Below, piece after piece: positions 36,530-45,801 of a DNA stretch of 64,000 nucleotides. The stretch is from Gammaproteobacteria bacterium AqS3 (GTDB lineage: Bacteria; Pseudomonadota; Gammaproteobacteria; MEIF01; AqS3). The DNA lies in the NCBI GenBank assembly GCA_001750645.1, contig MEIF01000002.1, forward strand, positions 1 to 64,000, written 5' to 3'. The position numbers were made by a program, and so were the translations under genes. Each line of letters starts with the position of its first letter. The first letter of the stretch is position 1. The notes under the pieces were generated by a model. That model saw only the letters and a program-made list of their open reading frames with translations. It searched no databases and was not told the DNA's origin.

Positions 36530-38368
36530 TCAGGCTTTAACACCCCAGATCCGCATGCCCATGTCGGCGAGGACTTGCTGGCGGCGGGCGATCTCATCCG
36601 GACCCCAGCTGGAATAGGGCTGCAGCGGCTCGGGGTCAACTTCCGGCTTGAAGTGGTTGCCCTGTCCCGAGACGATGGCGCGCGTCATCAGCAGCGTTGC
36701 GGTCTTGTACTCGGGAATTTTCTGCTCGAAACTCATGCCGCGGACTCTCCTGGCCTTGTCCCTGGTCACCAGGGTCAAGTTACCCAGTGAATTGAGCTGT
36801 TCCTGACTGGCCCAAATCGCCCCATCGGCTCCGACGGCATCAATGACCTGCTCAATTTCATAAGTCGAACCCCTGCAGAATTTCTGCAGTTCCGGCTCGG
36901 ACTGGTTGGTGTGTTTTTGAATGTGCTGGGCCAGCTTGGCGAGAACGTATTTGGTGCGGTATTTCTGCTTGATCGGATCCTCGCCCTGGGCCAGCTTATC
37001 CAGGACATCCTGGACTTCTTCCTGCTTGGAGTTCATATAGGAGACAAAGTGATTTTCGATAAATTGCTCGAAGGACTCCCTGTCGTTGCGCTGAATGCTG
37101 CGCAGTTCATTGGCCCACTTCGGAAACTGCGTCTCCAGAAAATTGGTCTGCTGCTTGGTGATCAATACATGAAAAATAAAGTTTTCGGCATAGTGCGCCA
37201 GGTCGCTGAACAATTTGTCGTTCAAGTGTCGCGCACCCATGAACAGAAAATTCTGCTGCTTCATGCTGGTGCCGCCGAGGTAGGGAATATTCTGCATGCT
37301 GGGGACAGCATTTCCCGAGGGACTCTTGAATCTGAGGAATTTTGCGTAAAACTCGGCGGCCTTGATCAGTGTGCCCACCGTATCCTTCATTTCGCTGCTG
37401 TTGGCGATCAGGCTGATGTTCTCGCGCCCGCGGGTGCTGCCCTTGAACCACTCATAGAGCTTGGCCTCGCTCATCTGCGCCCCGGTAAATTCCGAGGCGA
37501 CGAAATAGCGAAAAAATACCATGGGATTCTTTTCATCGCGCAGCAGATCCCGGGTCAGATATTTCCATTTCTTGATCACTTGGGACTTGCTCCTGTCCGA
37601 TGCACGGCCAAACACCTGGTTTTTGATCAGGTCAATGGCCGTCAGATCGACGCCGCGCGCATTGATGCGCTCAAAAATGGTGATTGCTGTCGAGGTGTCC
37701 TCCGTGATGATGCGCGCGAACGTGACGCCCTTGCCGACAATCTGGGCAAATTCACGCAGATTGTCAGCCCGGCTGAAATGATTGTTCAAAAATTGCATGA
37801 AAAATTCATACACATCCCGCATATTTTTGTGCGAGCCCTGCATATTTTCTGAAAGCTCTTCAGGCACGGCGCCCTCGCTGTAGATTCCATGCAGCACCTT
37901 TTCATCGTCGGCATATTGCGGCTTGAGTTTGAAGCTTTCAACCTCTCTGCCATTCATCAGGGTGCGGGTCTCAAGCAGCAGTGTCTCGACCAGACTGGGA
38001 ACGTTTTCCTCCTGTTCTATCAGCGTGCCGCGGATGGCGCAGAACAGCAGAAACAGGGTCGTGACGCGCTGCTGGGCGTCGATCAATAAAAAGGATTCAT
38101 TGCTGTCCTGATCGGTCTGCTTGCAGGCCACCATCAGCCCGAGAAAATATGACCGCTTGAGCGCCTGCGCCACCGACGGCTCAGTGCCCGGGTCAGCGCC
38201 CGGCGGCGGCTTGAGGAGATTGTTCTCGTCGTAAAAGCACTCGCGAATATCTTCGACCAATTCCCCCGCGTTCTTCTTGGTCCAACGATATTCGCGCTGA
38301 AAATCCGGGATTTCGTAATAATCCTTGAAAACCCCCTGGATTGAAATCATGTCCGCATTTTCTGGCAT
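36530..38368 (-). CDS. DUF262/DUF1524-type protein, copy 1, HNH histidine missing
   Basis: 612 aa. The N-terminal DUF262 domain has YYEIPDFQREYRWTKKN and an altered nucleotide motif LLIDAQQRVTTL (DAQQR in place of DGQQR). The C-terminus keeps the DUF1524 frame (LNSLGNLTLVTRDKARR, FEQKIPEYKTATLLMTR), but the segment that should read EHIxP is EQVIDAV, and the Asn after the NLTL strand is not conserved. HNH catalysis is therefore probably lost. Four GATCTTG iterons and a TATACT -10 lie upstream. It is about half identical by eye to copy 2 and the pair arose by duplication. Confidence 0.82.
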   Translation of the reverse strand: MPENADMISIQGVFKDYYEIPDFQREYRWTKKNAGELVEDIRECFYDENNLLKPPPGADPGTEPSVAQALKRSYFLGLMVACKQTDQDSNESFLLIDAQQRVTTLFLLFCAIRGTLIEQEENVPSLVETLLLETRTLMNGREVESFKLKPQYADDEKVLHGIYSEGAVPEELSENMQGSHKNMRDVYEFFMQFLNNHFSRADNLREFAQIVGKGVTFARIITEDTSTAITIFERINARGVDLTAIDLIKNQVFGRASDRSKSQVIKKWKYLTRDLLRDEKNPMVFFRYFVASEFTGAQMSEAKLYEWFKGSTRGRENISLIANSSEMKDTVGTLIKAAEFYAKFLRFKSPSGNAVPSMQNIPYLGGTSMKQQNFLFMGARHLNDKLFSDLAHYAENFIFHVLITKQQTNFLETQFPKWANELRSIQRNDRESFEQFIENHFVSYMNSKQEEVQDVLDKLAQGEDPIKQKYRTKYVLAKLAQHIQKHTNQSEPELQKFCRGSTYEIEQVIDAVGADGAIWASQEQLNSLGNLTLVTRDKARRVRGMSFEQKIPEYKTATLLMTRAIVSGQGNHFKPEVDPEPLQPYSSWGPDEIARRQQVLADMGMRIWGVKA

Positions 38369-38595
38369 TTGCTGTCATTCCCCTAAAAAGCCGGGCGGAG
38401 TATACACAGGCCAGATCCGGCAAGATCTCCCAAGATCTGCAAGATCCAATGCAAGATCAGCCAATGATCCGGTTGTTCAAGGTTTGAACAGGCTTCTGAG
38501 TCGGGTTTGATCCCCATCTCCGGTGCAGCCCCGCACCGTCGAGACACCACACCACCGCCCGCTCACGGCATCTGCACCCTGCCCGTCGATGCGGC
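38369..38595. other. duplicated upstream region, copy 1
   Basis: About 220 bp upstream of copy 1 resembles the region upstream of copy 2 (40570-40800): the GGGGA SD block, GGAGTATACACAGGCC, the four iterons, TTTCTGAGTCGGG-type and CGAGACACC-type blocks. The duplication therefore included the promoter. Confidence 0.7.
38399..38458 (-). promoter_or_regulatory. promoter with four CAAGATC-type iterons, copy 1
   Basis: The plus strand shows AAGATC at 38422, 38432, 38441 and 38453 (spacing 10, 9, 12). On the transcribed (minus) side they read GATCTT. TATACT (rc of 38399-38404) is a good -10, and with a 17-bp spacer the -35 position falls exactly on the first iteron (GATCTT). Helical-turn spacing suggests cooperative binding of a regulator. 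Confidence 0.65.
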
Positions 38596-40569
38596 TTAAG
38601 AAGTTGCAGGCTGCTGCCCGCCACCCCAGATCCGCATGCCCATGTCGGCGAGGACTTGCTGGCGGCGGGCGATTTCATCCGGACCCCAGGCTCCGCCTTT
38701 TTCCAAACCGGCAACAATAGAGCGCGTCATCGACAGCTGCGCGTTTTCGTATACAGGAATTCTTTTATCAAAAGGCAGGTCCTGAACCCGCTCCGCCTCG
38801 GATTTGGTCAGCAATGTCAGGTTGCCCAGCACATCAAGCTGCTCTTCGCTGGCCCAGTCTTCAGCCTTGGCTCCCCTGACATCAATGATCTGGGCGATCT
38901 CATAAGCCGTTCCTTTGCAAAGTCTCCTCATTTTCAAGACGGGCTCTATATGTTGGGCCAGTTTTGCAAGAACATATTTTGCGCGAGCCTTCTGCTTAAT
39001 CGGCGCCTCGTTCCGGGCCAATGCACCCAATAATCCGTGAACGTCCTCCCACTTGGGGCTCATGTAAGAGACAAAGTGCCTGTCAATAAATTGTTTGAAC
39101 ACCTGCCTATCATCGTGCTCGATTTCTCGCAATTCCAATGCCCATTTGGGAAACTCCCTCTCCAAAAGGTTGGTCTGGTGCCTGGTGATCAGCACATGAA
39201 AAATATATTTTTCAGTGCAGTCCGCCAATTCGCCAAACAGGTCTTTATCCAGGTGACGGGCGCCCATGAACAAATAATTCTGCTGCTTCATTCTGGCGCC
39301 GCCAAGAAAGGAAATATTCTCCATGCTCTCAACATAGTTTCCCGAAGGATTGCAAAATTGGCGGAATTTTGCGTATGGCTTCGCAGCCTCGGTCAATGCC
39401 CTCACCGCATCCACCATATTGGAGGAGTTTTTTACTATCCTCTCCCTCCTTCTGGTTCTTTCCCTGTTCCAATACCAGCTGTCGGCAATCAGATCTATAT
39501 TGTCACGCCAGACTGACTGAACCGTGTCTTTCCTCTCCATTTCCACCTGCATTTCCACCCTGGTTTTATCCTTGAACCAGCTGAGAAGCTTGTCCGCACT
39601 TGTCTGCATGCCGGTAAATTCCGAGGAAATGAAATAGCGAAGAAATTCCGTGGGATCTTCCTCATCGCGCAATACTGTTTGAGTCAAGTGCCTCCATTTT
39701 TCGATTACATCCTCTTTTTCCCTCCTTGGCGTGCGGCTGAATATCAGGTTTTTAATCATTTCAAATGGAGTCAAAGGGACGCCGCGCGCATTGATCCTCT
39801 CAAAAATGGTGTTCGCAGTTGTGTCATCTTCCGTGATGATTCGTGTGAGCTTCACCCCTCTGCGAACAATTCGAGCCAATTTGAGCAGGTTTTTCAGATC
39901 TTTGTCTTCATCCCCGATAAAGTGCTCTCTAAAAAATTTCATAAAGAATTGATGCACGTCATACATATTCTTGTGGGAAGTCAGCGGATTCTCAGCAAAT
40001 TCCTCAGGGAGAGCCCCCTCTCCATAGATTTCATGAAGTACTTTTTCATCGTTTTCATACTGAGGCTTGAGTTTGAAGCCATTTCCCGAACTGCTGTCTT
40101 CCAGAGTGCGCTCCTCGTACAAAAGCGTTTCATATACGTTAGACGGTTTTTTTCCGTATTCCCTCAATGTTCTGCGAATGGCACAGAACAGCAGAAAAAG
40201 GGTTGTGATGCGCTGCTGGGAGTCGATCAGCAAATAAGTCTCATTGTCGTCCTGATCCCTCTCTATGCAGGCCACCATCAGCCCGAGAAAATATGGCCGA
40301 TTCTTGAATTGACCGTTCAACCACTTTGACTGTTCCTCTTCCAGGCCCGGATCCGAAAGCTGCAGCCTGAATTTTTTGCTGTCTTTGTCATTTTCCTGGT
40401 CTTTGCCCTTTTCATACTCATATTCATAAAACCAATCGCAGATATCCTCCACCAATTCCCTGGCTTCCTTCTCGGTCCAGCGGTACTCACGCTGAAAGTC
40501 CGGTATTTCGTAATAGCTCTTGGAGTTGAAAACCTCCTCAACCGAAATCATTGGCGCTTCTGCTGACAT
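38596..40569 (-). CDS. DUF262/DUF1524-type protein, copy 2, HNH histidine missing
   Basis: 657 aa if the ATG 8 nt after the GGGGGA SD is used (MSAEAPMISVEEVF). The N-terminal domain has YYEIPDFQREYRWTEKEARELVEDI and LLIDSQQRITTL. The C-terminus has YEIAQIIDVRG where an active DUF1524 would have EHIxP, followed by LDVLGNLTLLTKSEAERVQ and FDKRIPVYENAQLSMTR. It is paralogous to copy 1 with insertions around residues 45-95 and 370-400. Base composition is more AT-rich than copy 1. Function, perhaps sensing or regulating, is unknown. Confidence 0.82.
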   Translation of the reverse strand: MSAEAPMISVEEVFNSKSYYEIPDFQREYRWTEKEARELVEDICDWFYEYEYEKGKDQENDKDSKKFRLQLSDPGLEEEQSKWLNGQFKNRPYFLGLMVACIERDQDDNETYLLIDSQQRITTLFLLFCAIRRTLREYGKKPSNVYETLLYEERTLEDSSSGNGFKLKPQYENDEKVLHEIYGEGALPEEFAENPLTSHKNMYDVHQFFMKFFREHFIGDEDKDLKNLLKLARIVRRGVKLTRIITEDDTTANTIFERINARGVPLTPFEMIKNLIFSRTPRREKEDVIEKWRHLTQTVLRDEEDPTEFLRYFISSEFTGMQTSADKLLSWFKDKTRVEMQVEMERKDTVQSVWRDNIDLIADSWYWNRERTRRRERIVKNSSNMVDAVRALTEAAKPYAKFRQFCNPSGNYVESMENISFLGGARMKQQNYLFMGARHLDKDLFGELADCTEKYIFHVLITRHQTNLLEREFPKWALELREIEHDDRQVFKQFIDRHFVSYMSPKWEDVHGLLGALARNEAPIKQKARAKYVLAKLAQHIEPVLKMRRLCKGTAYEIAQIIDVRGAKAEDWASEEQLDVLGNLTLLTKSEAERVQDLPFDKRIPVYENAQLSMTRSIVAGLEKGGAWGPDEIARRQQVLADMGMRIWGGGQQPATS

Positions 40570-40596
40570 TGCTGTCATCCCCCAAAAAGCCGGCGG

Positions 40597-40656
40597 AGTA
40601 TACACAGGCCAAATCCGCCAAGATCACCCAAGATCTGCAAGATCCAACTCAAGATC
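40597..40656 (-). promoter_or_regulatory. promoter with four AAGATC iterons, copy 2
   Basis: AAGATC at 40620, 40630, 40639 and 40651, with exactly the 10-9-12 spacing of copy 1. TATACT -10 is the rc of 40597-40602; a 17-bp spacer again places iteron 1 on the -35. Conservation of spacing while the spacers differ argues for function. Confidence 0.65.
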
Positions 40657-40863
40657 GGGCAACGATCCGAGGTCTCCGGCTGCCGCAAGGTTTCTGAGTC
40701 GGGCTTATGCTGCATCTCTGACACAGCCTCAGACCGCCGAGACACCGCCTCACCGCCCGCTCTCGGCATCCGCCCGCACCTGCAAAAAGCTCCCAGGCAC
40801 CGAAAAACTTTGCCATACAATCGGCGATTTCCTGCCGGAAAGACTTGGAATGGCGAGTGAGTA

Positions 40864-41514
40864 ATGGGCGATTCACCGGGTAAATTTCCCAAGCGGGAAA
40901 AGAAAAAAGCCGAGACACGTCAAAAAATAATCGATGCGTCCATCGAGCTGTTCTTCCAGATGGGCGCCGGCGACGTGACGATGGAGGCCGTGGCCAAGGC
41001 TGCGGGCATCCACGTCCAGACGCTCTACTCACACTTCCCCAACAAACTCAGCCTCATGCTCGCCGGAGATCAGCACTGGTTCGATCAATTCACAGCCTAT
41101 ATGAGCGACCCTGCCAAAACCGGCGACACATTCTCTCGCTGGAGGGACTGGCTCAAAACCGCCTACAGGCGCTTTGTCGAGGACGAGAAAAAATACAAGC
41201 ATCTGGTGCAGCGCAAGTCCTCCTCGCTGATCGGTTTTGCCGGTCTGTCGGCGATCCAGATACAGTATGAAAACGTGCTCTGCGAGCACCTGGCGAGCGA
41301 CTTTGACATGAGCGCGGATGATGTCGGAATCCCTCGACTGGTCGCGGGCATGCTGGTTTCGGGCAATGCGGCCGTGATCCGACGTTTTCTGAGCGAAGAC
41401 ATCCAATTATTGGATGAGTCGGTCAAGGCGGCGGAGCTGGTCGAGAGCCTGTTCGGGCATCTGATCGTCCATCGCGTGCGGGCGAACTACACCCGCAAAA
41501 AGGTGGCGGAGTAA
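40864..41514 (+). CDS. TetR/AcrR-family regulator
   Basis: 216 aa. The N-terminal HTH is KAETRQKIIDASIELFFQMGAGDVTMEAVAKAAGIHVQTLYSHFPNKLSLM in outline, typical TetR. The C-terminal ligand-binding half is not recognised. It is divergent from DUF262 copy 2 and convergent with the TonB receptor gene, at the left edge of the esterase/monooxygenase cluster. It is the natural candidate to bind the TGTAGnnGnCTATA sites at 44.1-47.4 kb, but that is inference. Confidence 0.88.
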   Translation: MGDSPGKFPKREKKKAETRQKIIDASIELFFQMGAGDVTMEAVAKAAGIHVQTLYSHFPNKLSLMLAGDQHWFDQFTAYMSDPAKTGDTFSRWRDWLKTAYRRFVEDEKKYKHLVQRKSSSLIGFAGLSAIQIQYENVLCEHLASDFDMSADDVGIPRLVAGMLVSGNAAVIRRFLSEDIQLLDESVKAAELVESLFGHLIVHRVRANYTRKKVAE

Positions 41515-41585
41515 CGTCCGCCCAGTCCGCCAAAAACGCTCCTGGCAATCAGTCCCCAAGAAAACAGCAGGGGAGTGAGGCCGGT

Positions 41586-44102
41586 TTAGAAGCGCTTTTG
41601 CACCTCGAAAAAGAACGTCATCTGATCGTTGACCCACTCCAGCCGGGAAAAACCCGAGGACGGATCGGAGACGCTCACCGAATCCGGCGAATGGTCATCG
41701 AGCAGGTTGCTGATGGAGCCGATGAGGGTCCAGTCTCTGCCGGCGCTGTTCCAGATGCCGCGAAGGTTGAGGCGGTCATTGGCGTCAATGGTGTAGATCG
41801 GATCGTCAAACAGCGTGTTGTGCTGTTCGGACTCGTGCGACCAGTCCGCCATCACGGTCATTTCCGCCCCGCCGCTCAGCTCGAGCGCATAGCCCCAGAA
41901 CACGGTCAGCTGGTGCTCGGGCGAGCGGGGCAGGGTGTTGCCCTCAAACGACTCCGACTTCCCCGTTGGATTGTTGTGCCACAGCCTGTCGTACTTTGTC
42001 ACCTCGGTATTCAGATATCCATAGCTGAGGCCGAGCTGCACGGCATCCGAGGCAAACCAGAGCATTTCGACCTCAATGCCGATGCTGCGCGATTCGGGGA
42101 CGTTGACAATATATTGCTGGACGATGCCGCCGGCGTTGAGGAAGTTCACCGGCGCCTGCAGGTTCTGATAGTCGTAATTGAAGATGCTGCCGGCAAACTG
42201 CAGCGTATCGTCCGCCGCAAGGCGCTTGATGCCCAGCTCGACGGCATCGACCAGCTCCCTGTCGACGAAGCGCTCGTCCTCCGGCGTCGAGGGCACATCG
42301 AGCGTGAGCTGGCCGAGGCGCATCCCGCCGGATTTGTAGCCCCGGGTGTACTGCATGTAGAACAGGCCGCCGTCGGCCAATCTGCGGCTCAGCCCGACCG
42401 TGCCGGTCACGGCGTCCCACTCATTGGCAAGCGAGCGCTGGTTGTTGTTGGGCGTCAGCTGAATCCACGCAATGGGCCTGGCGATTAAGGTGCCCGCACC
42501 GTAGGCGCCGAACGGGTTGAACACATAGATATTCTGCACCTCAAAGCCGTCCTTCTCGTCCTTCGTGTAGCGCAGCCCGAGTTTGGCGGACCAGCCCGAA
42601 TCCATTTCCCAATCCATTTGGCCGTAGACTGCCGTGGCCGTCCCCTCGACGAGGCCGCTCTGGTAGTAGTAGTTGTTGTTGGGGTTGGGCTCCCCCGAGA
42701 CACCGCCAATTCCGCAGAGGTAGTCGACATAAGCCGTTCCAAAGAGAGAACAGACGCCGGTGTTTTCCGCCAGTTCAAAGTATTGGGGAGTCCCGGCAGC
42801 GGGCGCCTCGGGCAGTGCCAGACCGAATGGCTGCTCCTGCTCCTCGGCGTAGTAGTAGAGGCCGGCAATCCAGTTAACCCCGCTCTCCTGATTTGAGAGG
42901 AACTGCAGCTCGTGGCTCTGCAGCTTCAGGTCGTCGCCGATCTCGTTGATGTGGTAGGTCGTCGTCACCGTGTCACTCGGATCCTTCACCTTGGGATCCG
43001 CGGCGCTCAGGGTGTGGGAGCGGCGGGCGGTGGAGTCCGCATCGCCGAGAATCTCGGAATCCCGCTGGGTATTGCTGCCGATGTACTTCACGTCAAAGGC
43101 ATCGCCCTTCCACTCAAACTCCCAGGTGAATTCGCGGATATTCGCAAAGCGGGTGCGCCCGGGGTAGTCGAGCCTCTGGGTCAGCGGATCCTTCACGCCC
43201 GGGTTCTCCTCCTCCAGTCCGTAGAGCGGGTTGGGCGTGAGGCTGGCGAAATATTCGAGATCGGGCGCTGCGGGGCCGCGATAGTCGTAGGGTTCGGTCC
43301 TGCGGCTGCTGGTGAAGGTCCCGTCGACGAATTCGGTGCGGTAGCGAAACCACACCGACGCGGCGTCAGAAAAATCATGGGAAATCTGCAGGTCGATGGA
43401 GTGCTGCTCATCGTCGGCGGCGATGTCGTCCCCCGCAGGAAAGGTGTTGTCGTAGCGCCCCTTGCCGTTGAAGGTCCCGGCGATGTTGACCCGGTAGGCG
43501 GTATTGCCCGAGCTGGAGAGCGCACCGGTGGTGGTGAAGGCCACGTCGATCAATTCCATGCTGCCGATGCGCTGGCGAATCTCGGTTTCGCGCTCTTTTT
43601 TGGGTCGCTTGGAAATGATGTTGACCAGCCCGCCGATGGCGTTGCGTCCAAACAGCGTGCCCTGCGGCCCCCGCAGGACCTCAATGCGCTCGACAAAAAG
43701 CGGCGAGCGGTCAAGGGTCAGGGCATCGGGCGTGTACGACCCGTCGATGTAGGTCGCGACCCCTGGATCGGTGCCCAGGGCGTTGTCCAGACGGCCAATG
43801 CCGCGGATGGATATTCTGTTGGGGCTCCACTGGTAAGTCAGGCCGGGGGTGAAGTCGGCGATGTCGCTGGGGTCGAGAATGCCCAGCCGGTCGCGCGCTT
43901 CTGAATCGTATGCAGAGATGGATATGGGGGTGTCCAGCAGAGAAGATTCCCGGCGCTCGCCCGTGACGATGATCTCGTCGATGCGCATGGAGTCGTCATC
44001 CCCCCCCTCCGATCCCTCCTGTGCGCAAACCGAATGCGAACAGAATGCCAAAGCCCCAGCCAGCAACCCGATGCGGAAATGGGTTTGATTGATGACAAAC
44101 AT
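41586..44102 (-). CDS. TonB-dependent outer-membrane receptor
   Basis: 838 aa. Signal peptide MFVINQTHFRIGLLAGALAFCSHSVCAQ; TonB box-like region IDEIIVTGERRESSLLDTPISIS; plug with RIEVLRGPQGTLFGRNAIGGLVNIISKRP; a 22-strand barrel ending in aromatic Phe (TFFFEVQKRF). It belongs to the large group seen beside catabolic genes in marine gammaproteobacteria. Its place next to esterases suggests uptake of a hydrophobic or ester substrate and not iron, but the ligand is unknown. A TGTAGnnGnCTATA site lies 45 nt upstream of the start. Confidence 0.9.
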   Translation of the reverse strand: MFVINQTHFRIGLLAGALAFCSHSVCAQEGSEGGDDDSMRIDEIIVTGERRESSLLDTPISISAYDSEARDRLGILDPSDIADFTPGLTYQWSPNRISIRGIGRLDNALGTDPGVATYIDGSYTPDALTLDRSPLFVERIEVLRGPQGTLFGRNAIGGLVNIISKRPKKERETEIRQRIGSMELIDVAFTTTGALSSSGNTAYRVNIAGTFNGKGRYDNTFPAGDDIAADDEQHSIDLQISHDFSDAASVWFRYRTEFVDGTFTSSRRTEPYDYRGPAAPDLEYFASLTPNPLYGLEEENPGVKDPLTQRLDYPGRTRFANIREFTWEFEWKGDAFDVKYIGSNTQRDSEILGDADSTARRSHTLSAADPKVKDPSDTVTTTYHINEIGDDLKLQSHELQFLSNQESGVNWIAGLYYYAEEQEQPFGLALPEAPAAGTPQYFELAENTGVCSLFGTAYVDYLCGIGGVSGEPNPNNNYYYQSGLVEGTATAVYGQMDWEMDSGWSAKLGLRYTKDEKDGFEVQNIYVFNPFGAYGAGTLIARPIAWIQLTPNNNQRSLANEWDAVTGTVGLSRRLADGGLFYMQYTRGYKSGGMRLGQLTLDVPSTPEDERFVDRELVDAVELGIKRLAADDTLQFAGSIFNYDYQNLQAPVNFLNAGGIVQQYIVNVPESRSIGIEVEMLWFASDAVQLGLSYGYLNTEVTKYDRLWHNNPTGKSESFEGNTLPRSPEHQLTVFWGYALELSGGAEMTVMADWSHESEQHNTLFDDPIYTIDANDRLNLRGIWNSAGRDWTLIGSISNLLDDHSPDSVSVSDPSSGFSRLEWVNDQMTFFFEVQKRF

Positions 44103-44146
44103 GGCAGTCCCCTGGCCAAGCCCTTTCCGATATTACTGATATTTAT

Positions 44147-44160
44147 TGTAGTTGTCTATA
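44147..44160. promoter_or_regulatory. TGTAGnnGnCTATA motif, site 1 (TonB receptor)
   Basis: TGTAGTTGTCTATA, an imperfect 5-4-5 inverted repeat. Extended, AGTTGTCTATATCCAACT is also nearly palindromic. It lies 45 nt upstream of the minus-strand receptor start. Confidence 0.5.
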
Positions 44161-44269
44161 TCCAACTATGCCGCCGGGGCGGGCGGGGCGATTGCATTTT
44201 TGTCCTCAGCGGGGGGCGCATTGAAGTCCAACACCTTGAACGCCGGCACCGATCAAACAGTAATATGGC

Positions 44270-44283
44270 TGTAGCCGGCTATA
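44270..44283. promoter_or_regulatory. TGTAGnnGnCTATA motif, site 2 (carboxylesterase 1)
   Basis: TGTAGCCGGCTATA, 17 nt upstream of the ATG of the first carboxylesterase; the following TATACA could act as a -10. It shares 11 of 14 positions with sites 1 and 3. Confidence 0.5.
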
Positions 44284-44300
44284 CATAAAAGCAGGACACC

Positions 44301-45764
44301 ATGACGCAGACCCAAAACATCGTCCAAGCCCCTTGCGGTCGTTTCCAAGGTTTTTCAGATCAGGGCGTCGAGCAATTTCTCGGCATGCGCTATGCCCAGC
44401 CCCCGGTCGGCGAGGGCAGGTTCAGGCCGCCCCGACCCATCGCCGCCCACGGCGACTTGATTGACGCGACGCAGTTCGGCGACCGGAATTACCAGGTCGG
44501 CCAGCCGGAAATGTTCAATGACCTGTTCGACCTGCCCGGCGGCGAAAGCGAGGACTGCCTGTTTCTCAATATCTTCCGGCCCGAGTCAGTCCAAGCCCCC
44601 CTCCCGGTCCTGATCTGGATCCACGGCGGCGCCTTCATCGGCGGCTCCGGCAACCAGTACAACCCAGCCAACCTGGTGCGGCAGAACGATGTGATCGTGG
44701 TCACCTTCAACTACCGGCTCGGGATTTTCGGCTTCATCAATCTGGCGCCGCTGGGTGCGGACCGTGCCGGCAGCGCCAACCTCGGCCTGCAGGATCAGAT
44801 CGCCGCCCTGACCTGGGTGCGGGAGAACATTGCGGCCTTCGGCGGCGATGCCTCAAACATCACCGTCTTCGGCGAAAGCGCCGGAGCCGCCTCGGTGCTG
44901 GCGCTGCTGGCATCGGAGACTGCCGGCGGACTGTTCCAGCGGGCGATGGCCTTCAGCGGGGCGGAGACGCTGGCACCGCCCATGCCGCACCTCGAGCTCC
45001 TCAAACCCCGCCTGGGCGTCGACTCCGACCGGCAGGTCCTGGACCGCCTGATGGGGCTGTCCGGGCAGGAGCTGACCGAGCTTCAGCAGACCCTTCGGAT
45101 GTACCACGGCCCCGCTCTCGACGGCGCCGTGCTGACCCGGCGCACCTGCGATGCGATGCAAACCGGCTGGGCATCCGAAGTCCCCATCATCATCGGCAGC
45201 ACAAGGGACGAGGGCACCCTGCTCGCCCCCGGTTTCACCGAGTTTGAGCACGAGGGTTTGGCGCTGCTGCTCGGGCTCTCCGCATCGATAGGGCTTGACG
45301 ACGGTTCAGAGTACGGCGCGTTTCTGGATGAGCGCTTCGCACCATCCGATCTGACGGGGCGCGTCTCCCAGGCCTGGGTGGACACCTTTCGATCCAGCGC
45401 CCTGCGGGTGGCTTCAACGGCCTCGCAGCACGGCGCCGGCGGCTGGGTGTACAGCTTCGACGTCGAAACCGAGCACGAACTCGGGACAACGCACGGCTCG
45501 GATGTCCCGTTCATATTCAACCTGACCCGAGAAGGCCGGCCTGTTTTTCTGGTGCATCCGCCGACGGAATCGAACATCCGCCTTGCCGGGCAGTGGTCGC
45601 AGACCCTGGTCGAGTTTGCCCGCACCGGCGACCCGAATGGCAAGGGCCTGCCGCAGTGGCTCCCGTACGAGGCTCCCGATTTTCACTGCCTCAGGCTGAG
45701 CCGCACACCCGAACTGGTGTCCAACCCCGACGGCGACATGCTGAAGATCTACAGGGTTTCCTGA
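44301..45764 (+). CDS. type B carboxylesterase, copy 1
   Basis: 487 aa. Alpha/beta-hydrolase of the carboxylesterase/cholinesterase family. Catalytic triad: Ser in VFGESAGAASV, acidic residue in GSTRDEGTLLAPG, His in TTHGSDVPFIF. The N-terminal oxyanion region is IWIHGGAFIGGSG. No signal peptide, so cytoplasmic. It shares the same frame features with copy 2 at 47477 and is closely related. Together with the Baeyer-Villiger-like enzyme it could hydrolyse the ester or lactone formed from a ketone. Confidence 0.92.
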   Translation: MTQTQNIVQAPCGRFQGFSDQGVEQFLGMRYAQPPVGEGRFRPPRPIAAHGDLIDATQFGDRNYQVGQPEMFNDLFDLPGGESEDCLFLNIFRPESVQAPLPVLIWIHGGAFIGGSGNQYNPANLVRQNDVIVVTFNYRLGIFGFINLAPLGADRAGSANLGLQDQIAALTWVRENIAAFGGDASNITVFGESAGAASVLALLASETAGGLFQRAMAFSGAETLAPPMPHLELLKPRLGVDSDRQVLDRLMGLSGQELTELQQTLRMYHGPALDGAVLTRRTCDAMQTGWASEVPIIIGSTRDEGTLLAPGFTEFEHEGLALLLGLSASIGLDDGSEYGAFLDERFAPSDLTGRVSQAWVDTFRSSALRVASTASQHGAGGWVYSFDVETEHELGTTHGSDVPFIFNLTREGRPVFLVHPPTESNIRLAGQWSQTLVEFARTGDPNGKGLPQWLPYEAPDFHCLRLSRTPELVSNPDGDMLKIYRVS

Positions 45765-45801
45765 AAAAAGCCGCCCGCGGAAGCGGCGAGCGGAGCACGC
45801 G

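Noticed and set aside
38422-40656. AAGATC repeats as a CRISPR-like array
   Set aside because: Units are 6-7 bp with 3-6 bp spacers, far too short; they fit promoter iterons.
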